NCBI RefSeq assembly: GCF_000272405.2
Contig: NZ_AJZM02000415.1
Span: 1 to 15,595, forward strand
Source of the DNA: Vibrio tasmaniensis 1F-187
Lineage (GTDB): Bacteria > Pseudomonadota > Gammaproteobacteria > Enterobacterales > Vibrionaceae
Direction: 5' to 3'
Length of the DNA stretch: 15,595 nt
Shown in pieces: positions 7,092-15,012 of this stretch (its first letter is position 1; each line of letters begins with the position of its first letter). The notes beneath the pieces are model-generated. The model did no database searches and was not told where the DNA came from. It worked only from the letters and a program-made list of their open reading frames with translations. The position numbers and the translations under genes were made by a program.

Positions 7092-7998
7092 CTTCTAAAA
7101 ACAAGTCACACAACCATTTGATCGCCTGATCATTCATGTTTGGCTTGTTCCACACCAAGCTATACGCCACTTTTCCGTAATCAAAAGGAAGCGGTTTACT
7201 TACCAAGCCTTGTGCTTGTTTGGCATGCTCAGCCCATTGTTTTGAGCAAGTGAACAAGAAAGGTGTGTGGTGACATAACACCGCCGCCGCGCCAAAGTCC
7301 GCTACCGATATCGCCATCTCTCTAGGCTTATGACATTGCACTAAGTTTTGCTCAAAGTAAGGCTTAGACAGTTCGTTATCTAAGATTCCAATATGTTTGT
7401 AATCTAAATAACCTTCAACCGTTAGTTCTTGCTGAGCGAGAGGGTGGTGTGCGCCCATCAAACAAACCATTTCATCAGGAAGAATTGTTTCCCACACCAG
7501 CTCTTTATTATCCGTTGGGGGTTGAGAGATATCGTGTGGCAACAGGATCAAGTTGACCTTACCACTGAGCAAAGCATCGAATCCAAGCTCCTGTTTCGAA
7601 TAGATATTAAGTTTGGCTTTTGGTGCAAGTTCAGTGGTGATTTTGCTGATCTTCGAGGCAAACACTTCGAAGGTACTTTCACGCATCGAAAGTGAAAAGC
7701 TGCCTTGATACTCCTGAGGAGTAAAACTCTTTTGGTGAAGTAACCCGTTCATGCTGGAAAGGATCGCGTGAACAGTGGGCGCTATTTTCAGGGCAAAGGG
7801 AGTCGGGATCAGCTTGGTGCCGTCTCGATAGAAAAGTTCGTCATTAAGGATGTCACGCAGCTGAGACAATGTCTTACTCACACTCGAAGGGCTGACAAAG
7901 AGTTGCTCTGACGTTTGAGTGACGCTGTGGGTGTTCAGCATAATATGAAGCGCAGTGAGGTGTTTAAGGCTCACTCGCGATAAATGTAAGTAATCCAT
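7087..7998 (-). CDS. LysR-family transcriptional regulator
   Basis: A LysR-type regulator of 303 residues from the ATG at 7998; a TTG at 8013 would add five residues but has no better ribosome binding site. The helix-turn-helix is in LNTHSVTQTSEQLFVSPSSVSKTLSQLRDILNDELFYRDG, with the NDELFYRDG ending seen in the NahR/NodD-like branch of the family. The remaining 200 residues are the effector-binding domain with VNLILLPHDI at its core. The gene lies 53 bases downstream of the HMG-CoA reductase gene on the same strand (38 bases if the TTG start is used), so the two may be co-transcribed and it may regulate that gene. It is convergent with yjjW, which argues against, but does not exclude, a role there. 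Effector unknown. Confidence 0.88.
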   Translation of the reverse strand: MDYLHLSRVSLKHLTALHIMLNTHSVTQTSEQLFVSPSSVSKTLSQLRDILNDELFYRDGTKLIPTPFALKIAPTVHAILSSMNGLLHQKSFTPQEYQGSFSLSMRESTFEVFASKISKITTELAPKAKLNIYSKQELGFDALLSGKVNLILLPHDISQPPTDNKELVWETILPDEMVCLMGAHHPLAQQELTVEGYLDYKHIGILDNELSKPYFEQNLVQCHKPREMAISVADFGAAAVLCHHTPFLFTCSKQWAEHAKQAQGLVSKPLPFDYGKVAYSLVWNKPNMNDQAIKWLCDLFLEA

Positions 7999-8051
7999 AC
8001 ACAACTCACTCAATGCGTGACAACGGTCGGTTTAAGGTTTTATAACAGAAA

Positions 8052-9311
8052 CTAGCGCGCTAACTTGTGATGAGCGCACGAAAAGTGACCCGCACAGAAT
8101 GCGCCTACAATCGATAGCTCACCCGCCAAACATAAAACCGCACAAACCTCAGCTAAGGCTTGTGATTTACCGTTGCCGTGTAGCCCTAGTAAATCGAGAC
8201 ACGCTTTTTGGCTTGGTAGGCCAGTACCGCCACCGACTGTTCCTAACATCAAGTTAGGCAGCGTTACACTCGCGTACAAACCACCTTCTTTGTTGAGCTC
8301 CATACGAGTCATACCAATCGCAGACTCAGCAACACACGCCGCGTCTTGACCGCAAGCAATGTAGAGTGCAGCAAGTGCATTGGCATAATGAGCATTGATA
8401 CCAATCGTACCGCTTAGAGCGCCACCGACTGTGGTCATTTGTCCGAACTGCACCATCTTCTCTGGTGTGGTGTGGAGGTACTTAGCGACAAGCTCAGCAG
8501 AGATATTGACCTCGGCTGTGACTTTTTTACCACGAACGCTGCGCAAGGTTTGTGTATTGGCTTTCTTATCGCCTGATAAGTTGCCATCAAGGAAAGCATG
8601 ATCGGGCTTAACCGGCGTATTTTCTATGATGTACTCAAATACAGCGTTGGTCGCGATAGTTACCATATTCTGACCAGAAGCGTCTCCGGTTAGAAATTCA
8701 AACACCAAGTAAACATGGTTACCTTCGATGTTGATATTGATGTCGGTAAGTTTGCCGTGCGACGTTGTTGATTCAGCTAAGGTTTTAAATTGGTCATACT
8801 GGGTCACTGCCCATGCCACAAACTGTCCTGCTTCAACTAATCCTTGGAATGCGAAACCAGGAGTGCGTGTTACGCCTTCATTGAGCAACATTGCACTTGC
8901 ACCACCACAAGCTGTGATCAGCTTTGAACCACGGTTATACGACGCGACAAGCGCCGCTTCAGTGGTTGCAAGTGGGACTAGGTAGTCGCCTTTAGCAAAC
9001 AGGCCATTGACTCTTAAAGGGCCAGATATACCAACAGGGACTTTTACCGTGCCAATAAAGTGCTCTATGTTTTTCTCATAAGCCTGAATCTGGCTTTGAG
9101 TATGAGGGTCGAGCAGTTCTTGCTGCGAGTCTGCATTATCGATAGCCGCCCAGCGACGTGTAAGGTTTTTTTCAGTCAGATAAGGGCTCGGAGTCAGTTT
9201 ATTCACTGGCTTATCAAAATGAGGCTGGAGCTTCTTTTCTAATTCGTCTGCGGAGATGTCGCCTCCTAAAATAGAAACATAGTCACGGCGATGCAGATTT
9301 AGTTTTGGCAT
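8052..9311 (-). CDS. Hydroxymethylglutaryl-CoA reductase, class I-type
   Basis: A 419-residue enzyme (ATG at 9311; a TTG at 9341 in the same frame would add ten residues that do not look like the family). It reduces HMG-CoA to mevalonate with NAD(P)H. Catalytic residues can be placed by the family motifs: E118 in LATTEAALVASYNRG, K249 in SGDKK, D323 in ACGQDAA and H414 in the C-terminal GHFSCAHH. The HMG/CoA-binding ENLTRR...FIGTVKVPVGISGPL and cofactor-binding DASGQN and GTVGGGTGLPSQ segments are present, with SGDKK and the short C-terminal tail as in class I (NADPH-dependent) enzymes. No N-terminal membrane anchor is present. This gene is often labelled mvaA or hmgA. Most gammaproteobacteria make isoprenoids by the MEP route, so a role outside a full mevalonate pathway is possible; no other mevalonate gene is in the window. 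Confidence 0.94.
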   Translation of the reverse strand: MPKLNLHRRDYVSILGGDISADELEKKLQPHFDKPVNKLTPSPYLTEKNLTRRWAAIDNADSQQELLDPHTQSQIQAYEKNIEHFIGTVKVPVGISGPLRVNGLFAKGDYLVPLATTEAALVASYNRGSKLITACGGASAMLLNEGVTRTPGFAFQGLVEAGQFVAWAVTQYDQFKTLAESTTSHGKLTDININIEGNHVYLVFEFLTGDASGQNMVTIATNAVFEYIIENTPVKPDHAFLDGNLSGDKKANTQTLRSVRGKKVTAEVNISAELVAKYLHTTPEKMVQFGQMTTVGGALSGTIGINAHYANALAALYIACGQDAACVAESAIGMTRMELNKEGGLYASVTLPNLMLGTVGGGTGLPSQKACLDLLGLHGNGKSQALAEVCAVLCLAGELSIVGAFCAGHFSCAHHKLAR

Positions 9312-9356
9312 AAATAGTATGAAGTAAAGTTTGTGCAGCAAAATTGATTTGCGCTG

Positions 9357-9384
9357 ATTCTACCGAGTAATAAACCAGAAACAA
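9357..9384 (-). promoter_or_regulatory. Candidate sigma-70 promoter of the HMG-CoA reductase gene
   Basis: Reading the minus strand, TTGTTT (9384-9379) and TAGAAT (9362-9357) are separated by 16 bases. The -10 matches 5 of 6 consensus bases, the -35 only 3. Predicted initiation near 9350 would give a leader of about 40 bases to the ATG at 9311. Confidence 0.35.
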
Positions 9385-9478
9385 GTGCCTGATATAATGA
9401 GTTACAGTTTGTATGGATTTAGAGCCATTTGTTAGTCAAAAAGAGGGTAACCATCAAATCGATAAATAGTAGCTCGAA

Positions 9479-9799
9479 TCAGATATGGATATCGAGAAGG
9501 CTACCAATGGCTTCGTTTTGACGATCAACCACACTCGCACCAACACGGTTGTAATTTGCGCTCTGTGTCAGCTTTAATAACGCTTCAGTAGAGGAAGAAG
9601 CTGGTTCAGGCTCTTTCTCTTTAAACGAAATGGATTGTTCAGGTTCTATTTGATTGAAGCTCAAATCGCTAGTTTGGAAAGTGTCGTTGGTTTTTGGAGA
9701 GTGTTTGGAGTTTTGGTTAAGCTCGATAGCGGCTTCTTCAGCCATGTTGGTTGACTGCTGAATGATGGCGTAACCAGATTGAATACCAGATATCGACAT
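9479..9799 (-). CDS. Small protein resembling the joined ends of a flagellar rod/hook protein
   Basis: A 106-residue protein. The N-terminal MSISGIQSGYAIIQQSTNMAEEAAIELN has the heptad-like small/hydrophobic pattern of flagellar rod and hook N-termini. The C-terminal stretch from about 69 (STEALLKLTQSANYNRVGAS, then VVDRQNEAIGSLLDI) resembles the C-terminal helix of FlgE/FlgG-like proteins, whose pattern is roughly ELVNLIxAQxAYxANxKVIxTxDEMLGTLLDI. Between them lies a polar, Glu/Ser/Pro-rich linker (28-68) in place of the usual beta domains. I see no signal peptide. AAAGG lies 7 bases before the ATG at 9799. No flagellar genes are in the window, so it is an isolated gene; the resemblance is by eye and the function is not known. 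Confidence 0.65.
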   Translation of the reverse strand: MSISGIQSGYAIIQQSTNMAEEAAIELNQNSKHSPKTNDTFQTSDLSFNQIEPEQSISFKEKEPEPASSSTEALLKLTQSANYNRVGASVVDRQNEAIGSLLDIHI

Positions 9800-9920
9800 A
9801 GCAGAACCTTTTATTGACGTATGAAATGAGTCTAGGCGGACGATATTTTGAGTGCAATGGAGAACGGCTACAAATTACTAAGATCAGGTGGATTTAAGCT
9901 AAAATAGTGACATTAGTCTA

Positions 9921-10082
9921 TTAATTGAACAACTCATTCAGTACGTTTAACTCTTCGTCTGTCAAAAGAGAAGGTTGATCTGTTTCAAGGTTTTCGTCTA
10001 TTTCACCTTGAAGTGCTTTCAATTGCTGCGGGTTAAGGAGCTGTATTTTCTGCTTAAATGCTTCAAATTGCTGTGTATTCAT
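9921..10082 (-). CDS. Small hypothetical protein, 53 aa
   Basis: A short ORF starting with ATG at 10082 and ending at TAA 9923-9921. It begins MNTQQFEAFKQKIQLLNPQQ, continues LKALQGEIDENLETDQPSLL and ends TDEELNVLNELFN. It has a good ribosome binding site (AAGG, 7 bases upstream). The protein is charged and helical with no cysteines, signal or membrane segment. The FEAFKQKIQLLNPQQLKALQ opening recalls the N-terminal helical segment found in front of the zinc ribbon of some IS1595/ISXO2-like transposases, but no zinc ribbon or catalytic domain follows, so it is either an unrelated small protein or a remnant. A 7-bp hairpin (10106-10123) stands 24 bases upstream of the start. It lies 121 bases upstream of the rod-like gene on the same strand and may share its transcript. 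Confidence 0.6.
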   Translation of the reverse strand: MNTQQFEAFKQKIQLLNPQQLKALQGEIDENLETDQPSLLTDEELNVLNELFN

Positions 10083-10434
10083 AATGAGACCTTAGTTCAA
10101 ATCCATATGCTCAATAGAGCATAGCTTACTGATTCAATAAATCAAACAAGATTAAGTGAATATTAAATGAAGTTTGAAGTTTCCTAAAACTAAGACAACT
10201 ATAGATCCCTTTGGTTGTTTTTTGTCCGAGGAATGTTAGGCAAAGTTATGGATGAGTCAATCAAAGTCAGCAAGTTTGCATGCGTGTAAGATTTGAACGG
10301 CCCTTGTAGATAAAGGGTAGGCAAGTGGTTGCTCTACCTAGATGAGCCTTTTGGTAGAGCAATGTATAAACATACGGAGTGTTCAAAAAATGAGCAACTT
10401 CATTATCTTTTTGTTTTTACTGTTGTTTTGTTTT
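10083..10434. other. 352-base gap with three hairpins between the 53-aa gene and yccS
   Basis: No ordinary gene. From left to right: TATGCTC-aata-GAGCATA (10106-10123), CCCTT-gtagata-AAGGG (10301-10317), and a perfect 10-bp stem TTGCTCTACC / GGTAGAGCAA with a 14-base loop (10329-10362). None is followed by a strong U-run on either strand. A 17-codon hydrophobic ORF with a ribosome binding site begins at 10390 on the plus strand. No clear terminator for yccS is seen; AATGA-agttgc-TCATT followed by TTTT on the minus strand (about 10381-10400) is a weak candidate. Confidence 0.5.
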
Positions 10435-10443
10435 TTATCTTGA
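10390..10443 (+). CDS. Possible 17-aa hydrophobic peptide
   Basis: ATG at 10390 to TGA at 10443 encodes MSNFIIFLFLLLFCFLS, almost wholly hydrophobic and long enough to span half to one membrane thickness. GGAG (10376-10379) is 10 bases upstream. The ORF overlaps the end of yccS on the opposite strand by 9 bases. Its T-rich codons could equally be chance in an AT-rich tail region. Membrane micro-peptides of this kind occur in type I toxin-antitoxin loci, but no antisense RNA promoter was identified. Confidence 0.25.
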   Translation: MSNFIIFLFLLLFCFLS

Positions 10444-12621
10444 AACTTCTTTTTCAAGCGGCTTTTCAATCTTAACTTTAACTGCAAATTTTGTGGCTAA
10501 GGTATGCAGTTCTGGAAGCATTCGATAAATCAAATGTAGCTGTTGTAGAACCATTCTAACAGAGCTCTCATCCTCTTCTCGCCATTCACTTAAACGCTTA
10601 TCAAGTTCAGGATCGTAAGCGTTTTTTACTTCGCATTGTTCTTGATGACAAAACAGCTGGTCGTTGAGAGCGTCGAGATGCTCGTGTATTACTCTGTGTG
10701 CGTCCAGTACCAGTTTGTGTGTCGCTTCGTCATCGATACGTGTTCTATGAGCTCCCAGAGCAGAGATATAGCTGAGTAGTGCATGATTGAGTGTTAGGAA
10801 TCGGAAGCTCTCATCTTCAGATGTACGATACTTACCCGGCTCAACCAGCATGCTACTAACAGCGGCAGTCAGATTTGCATCATTGTTATGTGCACTGCGG
10901 CGTGCAATACGATAGCTAAGGCTGTCTTTTTTGCCTACACGGTATTGGCCAATGATCTGAGCGAGATAATCTTTATTGGAATCAAGCGCATCTGCCATCA
11001 CCTTGTGAAGTCGTTTTGATTGCCAGTCCGGTAAAATATAGCTAACCGCTAAAACAGCGAGCGCGCTGCCAATGAAGGTATCTGCTAGTCTGGGCAATAC
11101 AACTGCGTAGCCTTCCCCTAATTGATTGAAGCAAAAGAGCACAAGCAGTGTGATAAAGGCGGTCGCGAAACCGTAGTTATTGATACGGAAAGCGAAGAAC
11201 ATCACGCCACTGACCACAATGAATACCAGCTGACTCTCTTGAGATGGGAAAAAGGTCAACAACGGTACTCCAATCAACAAGCCTGCGACGGTGCCAATGA
11301 CACGAGCCGTCAGCTTTTGTCGCGTTGCACTGTAGTTTGGTTGGCACACAAACAGTGTTGTTAGCAAAATCCAATAACCTCTTTCAATCTCAAAACCTTG
11401 AATGATCCCGTAGCCGAGCGTCAATGTGATTGCCATACGAATTGCATGACGAAACAGCATCGAGTCGGTATTCAGGTTGGCTTTGATCTTGTGCCACATT
11501 GCCGTCAAAGTATGAGGGTTGGTATCGTCCAATACGTCTTCTTCCAACTTTTCCGCATCCGGGTTACTGATATTCGAGAGCTGCTTTTCGACGGTAGCTA
11601 GGTTATTGAATAAGTAATCCAGTTGGTTGAGCAGTGATTTCCACTCGGGCTTGTTCTGTTGGTTAAGATGGTTAAGCGAAGACATTAACTCATCAAGTGC
11701 TAATACAGACTTATCGCCATGTTGGTATTCAGCTCCGACTTTCAATGAGCTCGCCACTTCTTTACAGGCTGTGGCTTGGGCTTCTAGTAGATACTTGAAT
11801 CGAAACAACACATCAGAGCGTTCAAAGTGCTTTGCCAGCTCTTGATAGCGGTAGTGGGTAGAGCTTACGCGTTCATGAATGTCTTGTGCGATGAAATAGG
11901 TGTTTAGGAATCGGTCACTCGGACCATCAATGTGCCCGCGCTTAGATCGGTTAAGCAGTGTTGCTTTACACATGTTGAGTGCATTAACGGTACTGGCGTT
12001 TAACTTAGCTTCAATAATGCGATGTGGCTGAGGAATAAGGTCAGATACAGGGTAGAAGAGTTCCGCTTTTGAGCCGATGTAATTGCCGATTTGATCGAAT
12101 ACCGTCGCCAGGTTTTGCTGTACGGGCTGCATCGGCCAAACAATCTGCCAAATCATCGACATGAAGTAGTACCAAGCGGCGCCGGTTAAAAGTAGAAGCG
12201 GTTGAAACCAAAGGTTGGTGCTCTCATGGGCACCGAGCATGGTATAGATAGCAACAAGCAGCGAACCAAACGCGATACTGGCGTATTTAGGGCCAATTGC
12301 ACCGAGTATAATAAAAGAGAAGGTTGAAACGAAAAGCCCTATCGCGAACAGCCAAGGTGTATCGAACAGGATCTCGATAGAGAAAGCGGCTACAGCGAAA
12401 CAGATAAAGGTCAATGTGAGTGCTTTGAGACGGCCAGTAAAACTGTCATCACTTTCAGCAAGAGCCGCAGCAATAACCCCTAAAATTAATGGTGTGATCA
12501 GTGTGTTTTGACCATAATACCAAGCAGGTACTACAACACCGAGCAGAGTGATGAGAATTAATACGCTGTAATTTATGGTTTTATTCGCCCAATAAAGGCG
12601 TAGTTTTGCTGAGAAGTCCAC
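10435..12621 (-). CDS. yccS: YccS-like FUSC-family inner membrane protein
   Basis: A 728-residue membrane protein, close to Escherichia coli YccS (about 720). It shows the family's duplicated layout: a first block of about six membrane segments (residues 15-160), a soluble helical domain (about 165-390), a second block of membrane segments (395-525) and a cytosolic C-terminal domain (530-728). The second block opens with the FUSC-type segment SMLFRHAIRMAITLTLGYGI and then RGYWILLTTLFVCQPNYSAT, followed by ARVIGTVAGLLIG. Distant relatives include the fusaric acid and aromatic acid efflux proteins, but the substrate of YccS is not known. The start is a GTG at 12621 (MDFSAKLRLYW) with a weak AAGTGAG upstream. 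It is divergent from helD, as in E. coli, where yccF lies between; yccF is absent here. Confidence 0.9.
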   Translation of the reverse strand: MDFSAKLRLYWANKTINYSVLILITLLGVVVPAWYYGQNTLITPLILGVIAAALAESDDSFTGRLKALTLTFICFAVAAFSIEILFDTPWLFAIGLFVSTFSFIILGAIGPKYASIAFGSLLVAIYTMLGAHESTNLWFQPLLLLTGAAWYYFMSMIWQIVWPMQPVQQNLATVFDQIGNYIGSKAELFYPVSDLIPQPHRIIEAKLNASTVNALNMCKATLLNRSKRGHIDGPSDRFLNTYFIAQDIHERVSSTHYRYQELAKHFERSDVLFRFKYLLEAQATACKEVASSLKVGAEYQHGDKSVLALDELMSSLNHLNQQNKPEWKSLLNQLDYLFNNLATVEKQLSNISNPDAEKLEEDVLDDTNPHTLTAMWHKIKANLNTDSMLFRHAIRMAITLTLGYGIIQGFEIERGYWILLTTLFVCQPNYSATRQKLTARVIGTVAGLLIGVPLLTFFPSQESQLVFIVVSGVMFFAFRINNYGFATAFITLLVLFCFNQLGEGYAVVLPRLADTFIGSALAVLAVSYILPDWQSKRLHKVMADALDSNKDYLAQIIGQYRVGKKDSLSYRIARRSAHNNDANLTAAVSSMLVEPGKYRTSEDESFRFLTLNHALLSYISALGAHRTRIDDEATHKLVLDAHRVIHEHLDALNDQLFCHQEQCEVKNAYDPELDKRLSEWREEDESSVRMVLQQLHLIYRMLPELHTLATKFAVKVKIEKPLEKEVSR

Positions 12622-12726
12622 AGTCGCTCACTTGACACACTAAAACCATAATCCTAACAGAAATCAAGCACAAGAATTTGATACTTATCCATAATTGCCC
12701 CTAGGTGGTTATGAAAGCGTCGATAA

Positions 12727-12768
12727 GCAGTGAGACATTATTAATTCTCACTGCATCATGATATAAAT
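12727..12768. promoter_or_regulatory. Inverted repeat and -10-like element upstream of helD
   Basis: GCAGTGAGA (12727-12735) and TCTCACTGC (12746-12754) form a perfect 9-bp inverted repeat with a 10-base AT-rich centre. It lies in the yccS-helD divergent region, 44 bases before the helD start. TATAAAT (12762-12768) follows and could be the helD -10. No U-run follows, so it is more like an operator or leader hairpin than a terminator. Confidence 0.45.
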
Positions 12769-12798
12769 TCAATATTCCCAATTAAAGAGCACGCTCCA

Positions 12799-14874
12799 AT
12801 GCAGCTAAGCGCTAATAAGACTGCACAGTTTTTTATTCAAAATGAATATCATCAAGTTGAGCTTGATGGTCCACGCCTGCTGTTATCTTCAGTAGGCAGT
12901 GAAGAACGTATCCCTTTCACTATTTGGAGTGGCAAGATCGCGATAAAGCGCGGATTGTTTTGGGGATCGTTGCAGTTTTTTGCTAATCAACAAGATGGCA
13001 AACAGCGAAGCTGGTTAGTCCAAGGCCTTCCATGGGAACAATGTCGTCAATTTGCGCGCGCATCGGTTGCTGCTTATCAGAAGTGGCATGACAGACAATG
13101 TGAACAGTTGGCAGAGCACGTTCCTCAATGGGAAGATGAATTGACACGTCTTGAGCAACTTCCTGCTTTCCTACCGCATTCTAAAGTGAAGACTTGGGTC
13201 GACATGGTCAACGCAGGTCTGGAAAATATGACGATGACTCTAGAGGAAGCGGCACAGCGCATGCCAAACCGCATTGCTCGAATGCAGCCATGGTTGTCTG
13301 AAACGGAAATTCAGCAAGCCGAGAGGAATCAACAGTGGTTAGAGACAGAAAGACAAAATTGGGAAGTATTGTTTGCTCAATGTGAGTCGTCACCCCTGAA
13401 CTTGTCGCAACAATATGCGGTCTTGATGAATGATGATCACAACCTTATTTTAGCGGGCGCAGGCTCAGGTAAAACCAGTGTTCTCACCGCTCGCGTCGCG
13501 TATTTATTGCAAAGCCACCAAGCTCAAGCTAAAGAGTTGTTACTGCTCGCCTTTGGTCGTGAAGCCGCGGAAGAGATGAAGCAGCGCCTTAACAGCAAAA
13601 TTGGCATATCAGCCGAGAAGGTGCAAGTCAGTACTTTCCACCAGTTGGGTCTAAAGATACTGAATCAAGTTGAACCCGAACGCGTGGTTATTTCTCCGCT
13701 CGCACTCGATGACAACCAACGCCAAGCATGGTGCATTGATTGGTTGAAGAAGCACTGGATGACGCCGACCAACTTTAAACGTTGGCAAAAGCACTTGTCT
13801 AAATGGCCAATTGCTTATTTAACCGGTGATGATGAGCTAGGTAGTCATGTTTCAAATCTTAAATTGATTGGTTGGCTTGAAAAGCAACTTGAACAGTTGA
13901 ATGCATCGGGTTTAACGAAAAAAGAAGTACAGCAACAACTGATTGATCACCGTGACTATACGCGCCTCAATAGCGAGCTTTCACTGTGTTGGCCATGCGT
14001 AACCGCTTGGCAAAAGGAATTGAAAGAACAGAATCATATCGACTTCTCAATCATGATCAGCCGAGCGACACAGTATGTCGAGAAGGGGAAATTCATTTCG
14101 CCTTGGAAGTTCATCATGATCGATGAATATCAAGATATCTCACCAGATCGTTTAGCCTTGGTTGAAGCCTTGTGCAATCAATCGAAAGCGCAGCACCAAG
14201 CTTCTATTTTTGCCGTAGGTGATGACTGGCAGTCAATTTACCAGTTCGCGGGTGCAGATGTTGATCTAACGACGGGCTTTAAAGATCGTTTTGAGAGCTC
14301 GACAATTCATCATCTAGATACGACTTATCGATTTAACAATCAGTTAGGTTCGGTTGCCAATCGCTTTGTGCAGGAAAACCCGATTCAATTACCAAAAGAG
14401 CTCAACAGCTTCAAACAACAGAAGCAGAAGTCGGTTTATAGTGCGCCAAGCAAAGAAGTTGAGAAGATCCTCGATCAGATAAACAGGCAAGCAAAAGGTA
14501 AAGCGAATAAATCAGTGATGTTGCTTGGGCGAAATCATTACCACAAACCAGAGCTGTTGGAAGACTGGAAAAAGATCTATACCTCAATTGATATCAGCTT
14601 CATGACTTGTCACGCGAGTAAGGGTAAAGAAGCGGATTTCGTGATTATTCTTTGCGTTGATGAAGGACAGTTCCCCGCGAAGAAGAAACAATTGCACATT
14701 GATGGCGCGTTGACTGAATCTTCGGATGTGTTCCCTTATGCGGAAGAGCGTCGTTTGTTTTACGTGGCAATGACGCGAGCGAAAGAAAAAGTATGGATCA
14801 CGCACAGTGGTGATGGTTCTGGCTTTGTGCAAGAGCTACATGGTTCTGATTACCCCGTTGTTCGTAAAAAGTGA
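12799..14874 (+). CDS. helD: DNA helicase IV (UvrD/Rep-like superfamily I)
   Basis: A 691-residue ATP-dependent 3'-5' DNA helicase, close to E. coli HelD (684). The first 200 residues are the HelD-specific N-terminal region with a helical, tryptophan-rich segment. The superfamily I motifs follow in order: Q motif NLSQQYAV, Walker A AGAGSGKT (K225), motif Ia and Ib region, Walker B DEYQD (442-446), motif III GDDWQSIYQFAG (from 474), motif IV TYRF (R511), motif V TCHASKGKEADFVII, and motif VI VAMTRAKEKVW (R660). All catalytic residues are present, so the enzyme should be active in DNA repair or recombination, as proposed for helicase IV. The ATG at 12799 has only a weak AAAGAG upstream. It is divergent from yccS and is probably transcribed alone. 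Confidence 0.95.
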   Translation: MQLSANKTAQFFIQNEYHQVELDGPRLLLSSVGSEERIPFTIWSGKIAIKRGLFWGSLQFFANQQDGKQRSWLVQGLPWEQCRQFARASVAAYQKWHDRQCEQLAEHVPQWEDELTRLEQLPAFLPHSKVKTWVDMVNAGLENMTMTLEEAAQRMPNRIARMQPWLSETEIQQAERNQQWLETERQNWEVLFAQCESSPLNLSQQYAVLMNDDHNLILAGAGSGKTSVLTARVAYLLQSHQAQAKELLLLAFGREAAEEMKQRLNSKIGISAEKVQVSTFHQLGLKILNQVEPERVVISPLALDDNQRQAWCIDWLKKHWMTPTNFKRWQKHLSKWPIAYLTGDDELGSHVSNLKLIGWLEKQLEQLNASGLTKKEVQQQLIDHRDYTRLNSELSLCWPCVTAWQKELKEQNHIDFSIMISRATQYVEKGKFISPWKFIMIDEYQDISPDRLALVEALCNQSKAQHQASIFAVGDDWQSIYQFAGADVDLTTGFKDRFESSTIHHLDTTYRFNNQLGSVANRFVQENPIQLPKELNSFKQQKQKSVYSAPSKEVEKILDQINRQAKGKANKSVMLLGRNHYHKPELLEDWKKIYTSIDISFMTCHASKGKEADFVIILCVDEGQFPAKKKQLHIDGALTESSDVFPYAEERRLFYVAMTRAKEKVWITHSGDGSGFVQELHGSDYPVVRKK

Positions 14875-14928
14875 TGTCAGTTGACGTGATTGTCTAAGAT
14901 TAGATCTTCAAGCCCGCTACCCATTATT

Positions 14929-14995
14929 ATTAGGGCATAAGCTATTCTAATTAGGGCGTAAGATATTATCATTAGGGAAAAGGCATAAAGCATAA
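14929..14995. repeat. Imperfect 21-bp tandem repeats upstream of the VOC gene
   Basis: A 21-bp unit starting ATTAGGGCATAAG (14929-14949) is followed directly by a second copy (14950-14970; 17 of 21 identical) and by a third start, ATTAGGG, at 14971. GCATAAA then occurs twice in tandem (14983-14996). The array ends just before the ribosome binding site of the gene at 15013. Confidence 0.65.
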
Positions 14996-15012
14996 AGCAG
15001 AAGGAACCCGTT

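Noticed and set aside
9393..9398. Perfect TATAAT on the plus strand
   Set aside because: No suitable -35 upstream and no plus-strand gene follows before yccS on the opposite strand; probably chance.
11122..11845. Several ORFs of 65-80 codons inside yccS on both strands
   Set aside because: Odd composition, no ribosome binding sites, and complete overlap with the well-supported FUSC-family gene.
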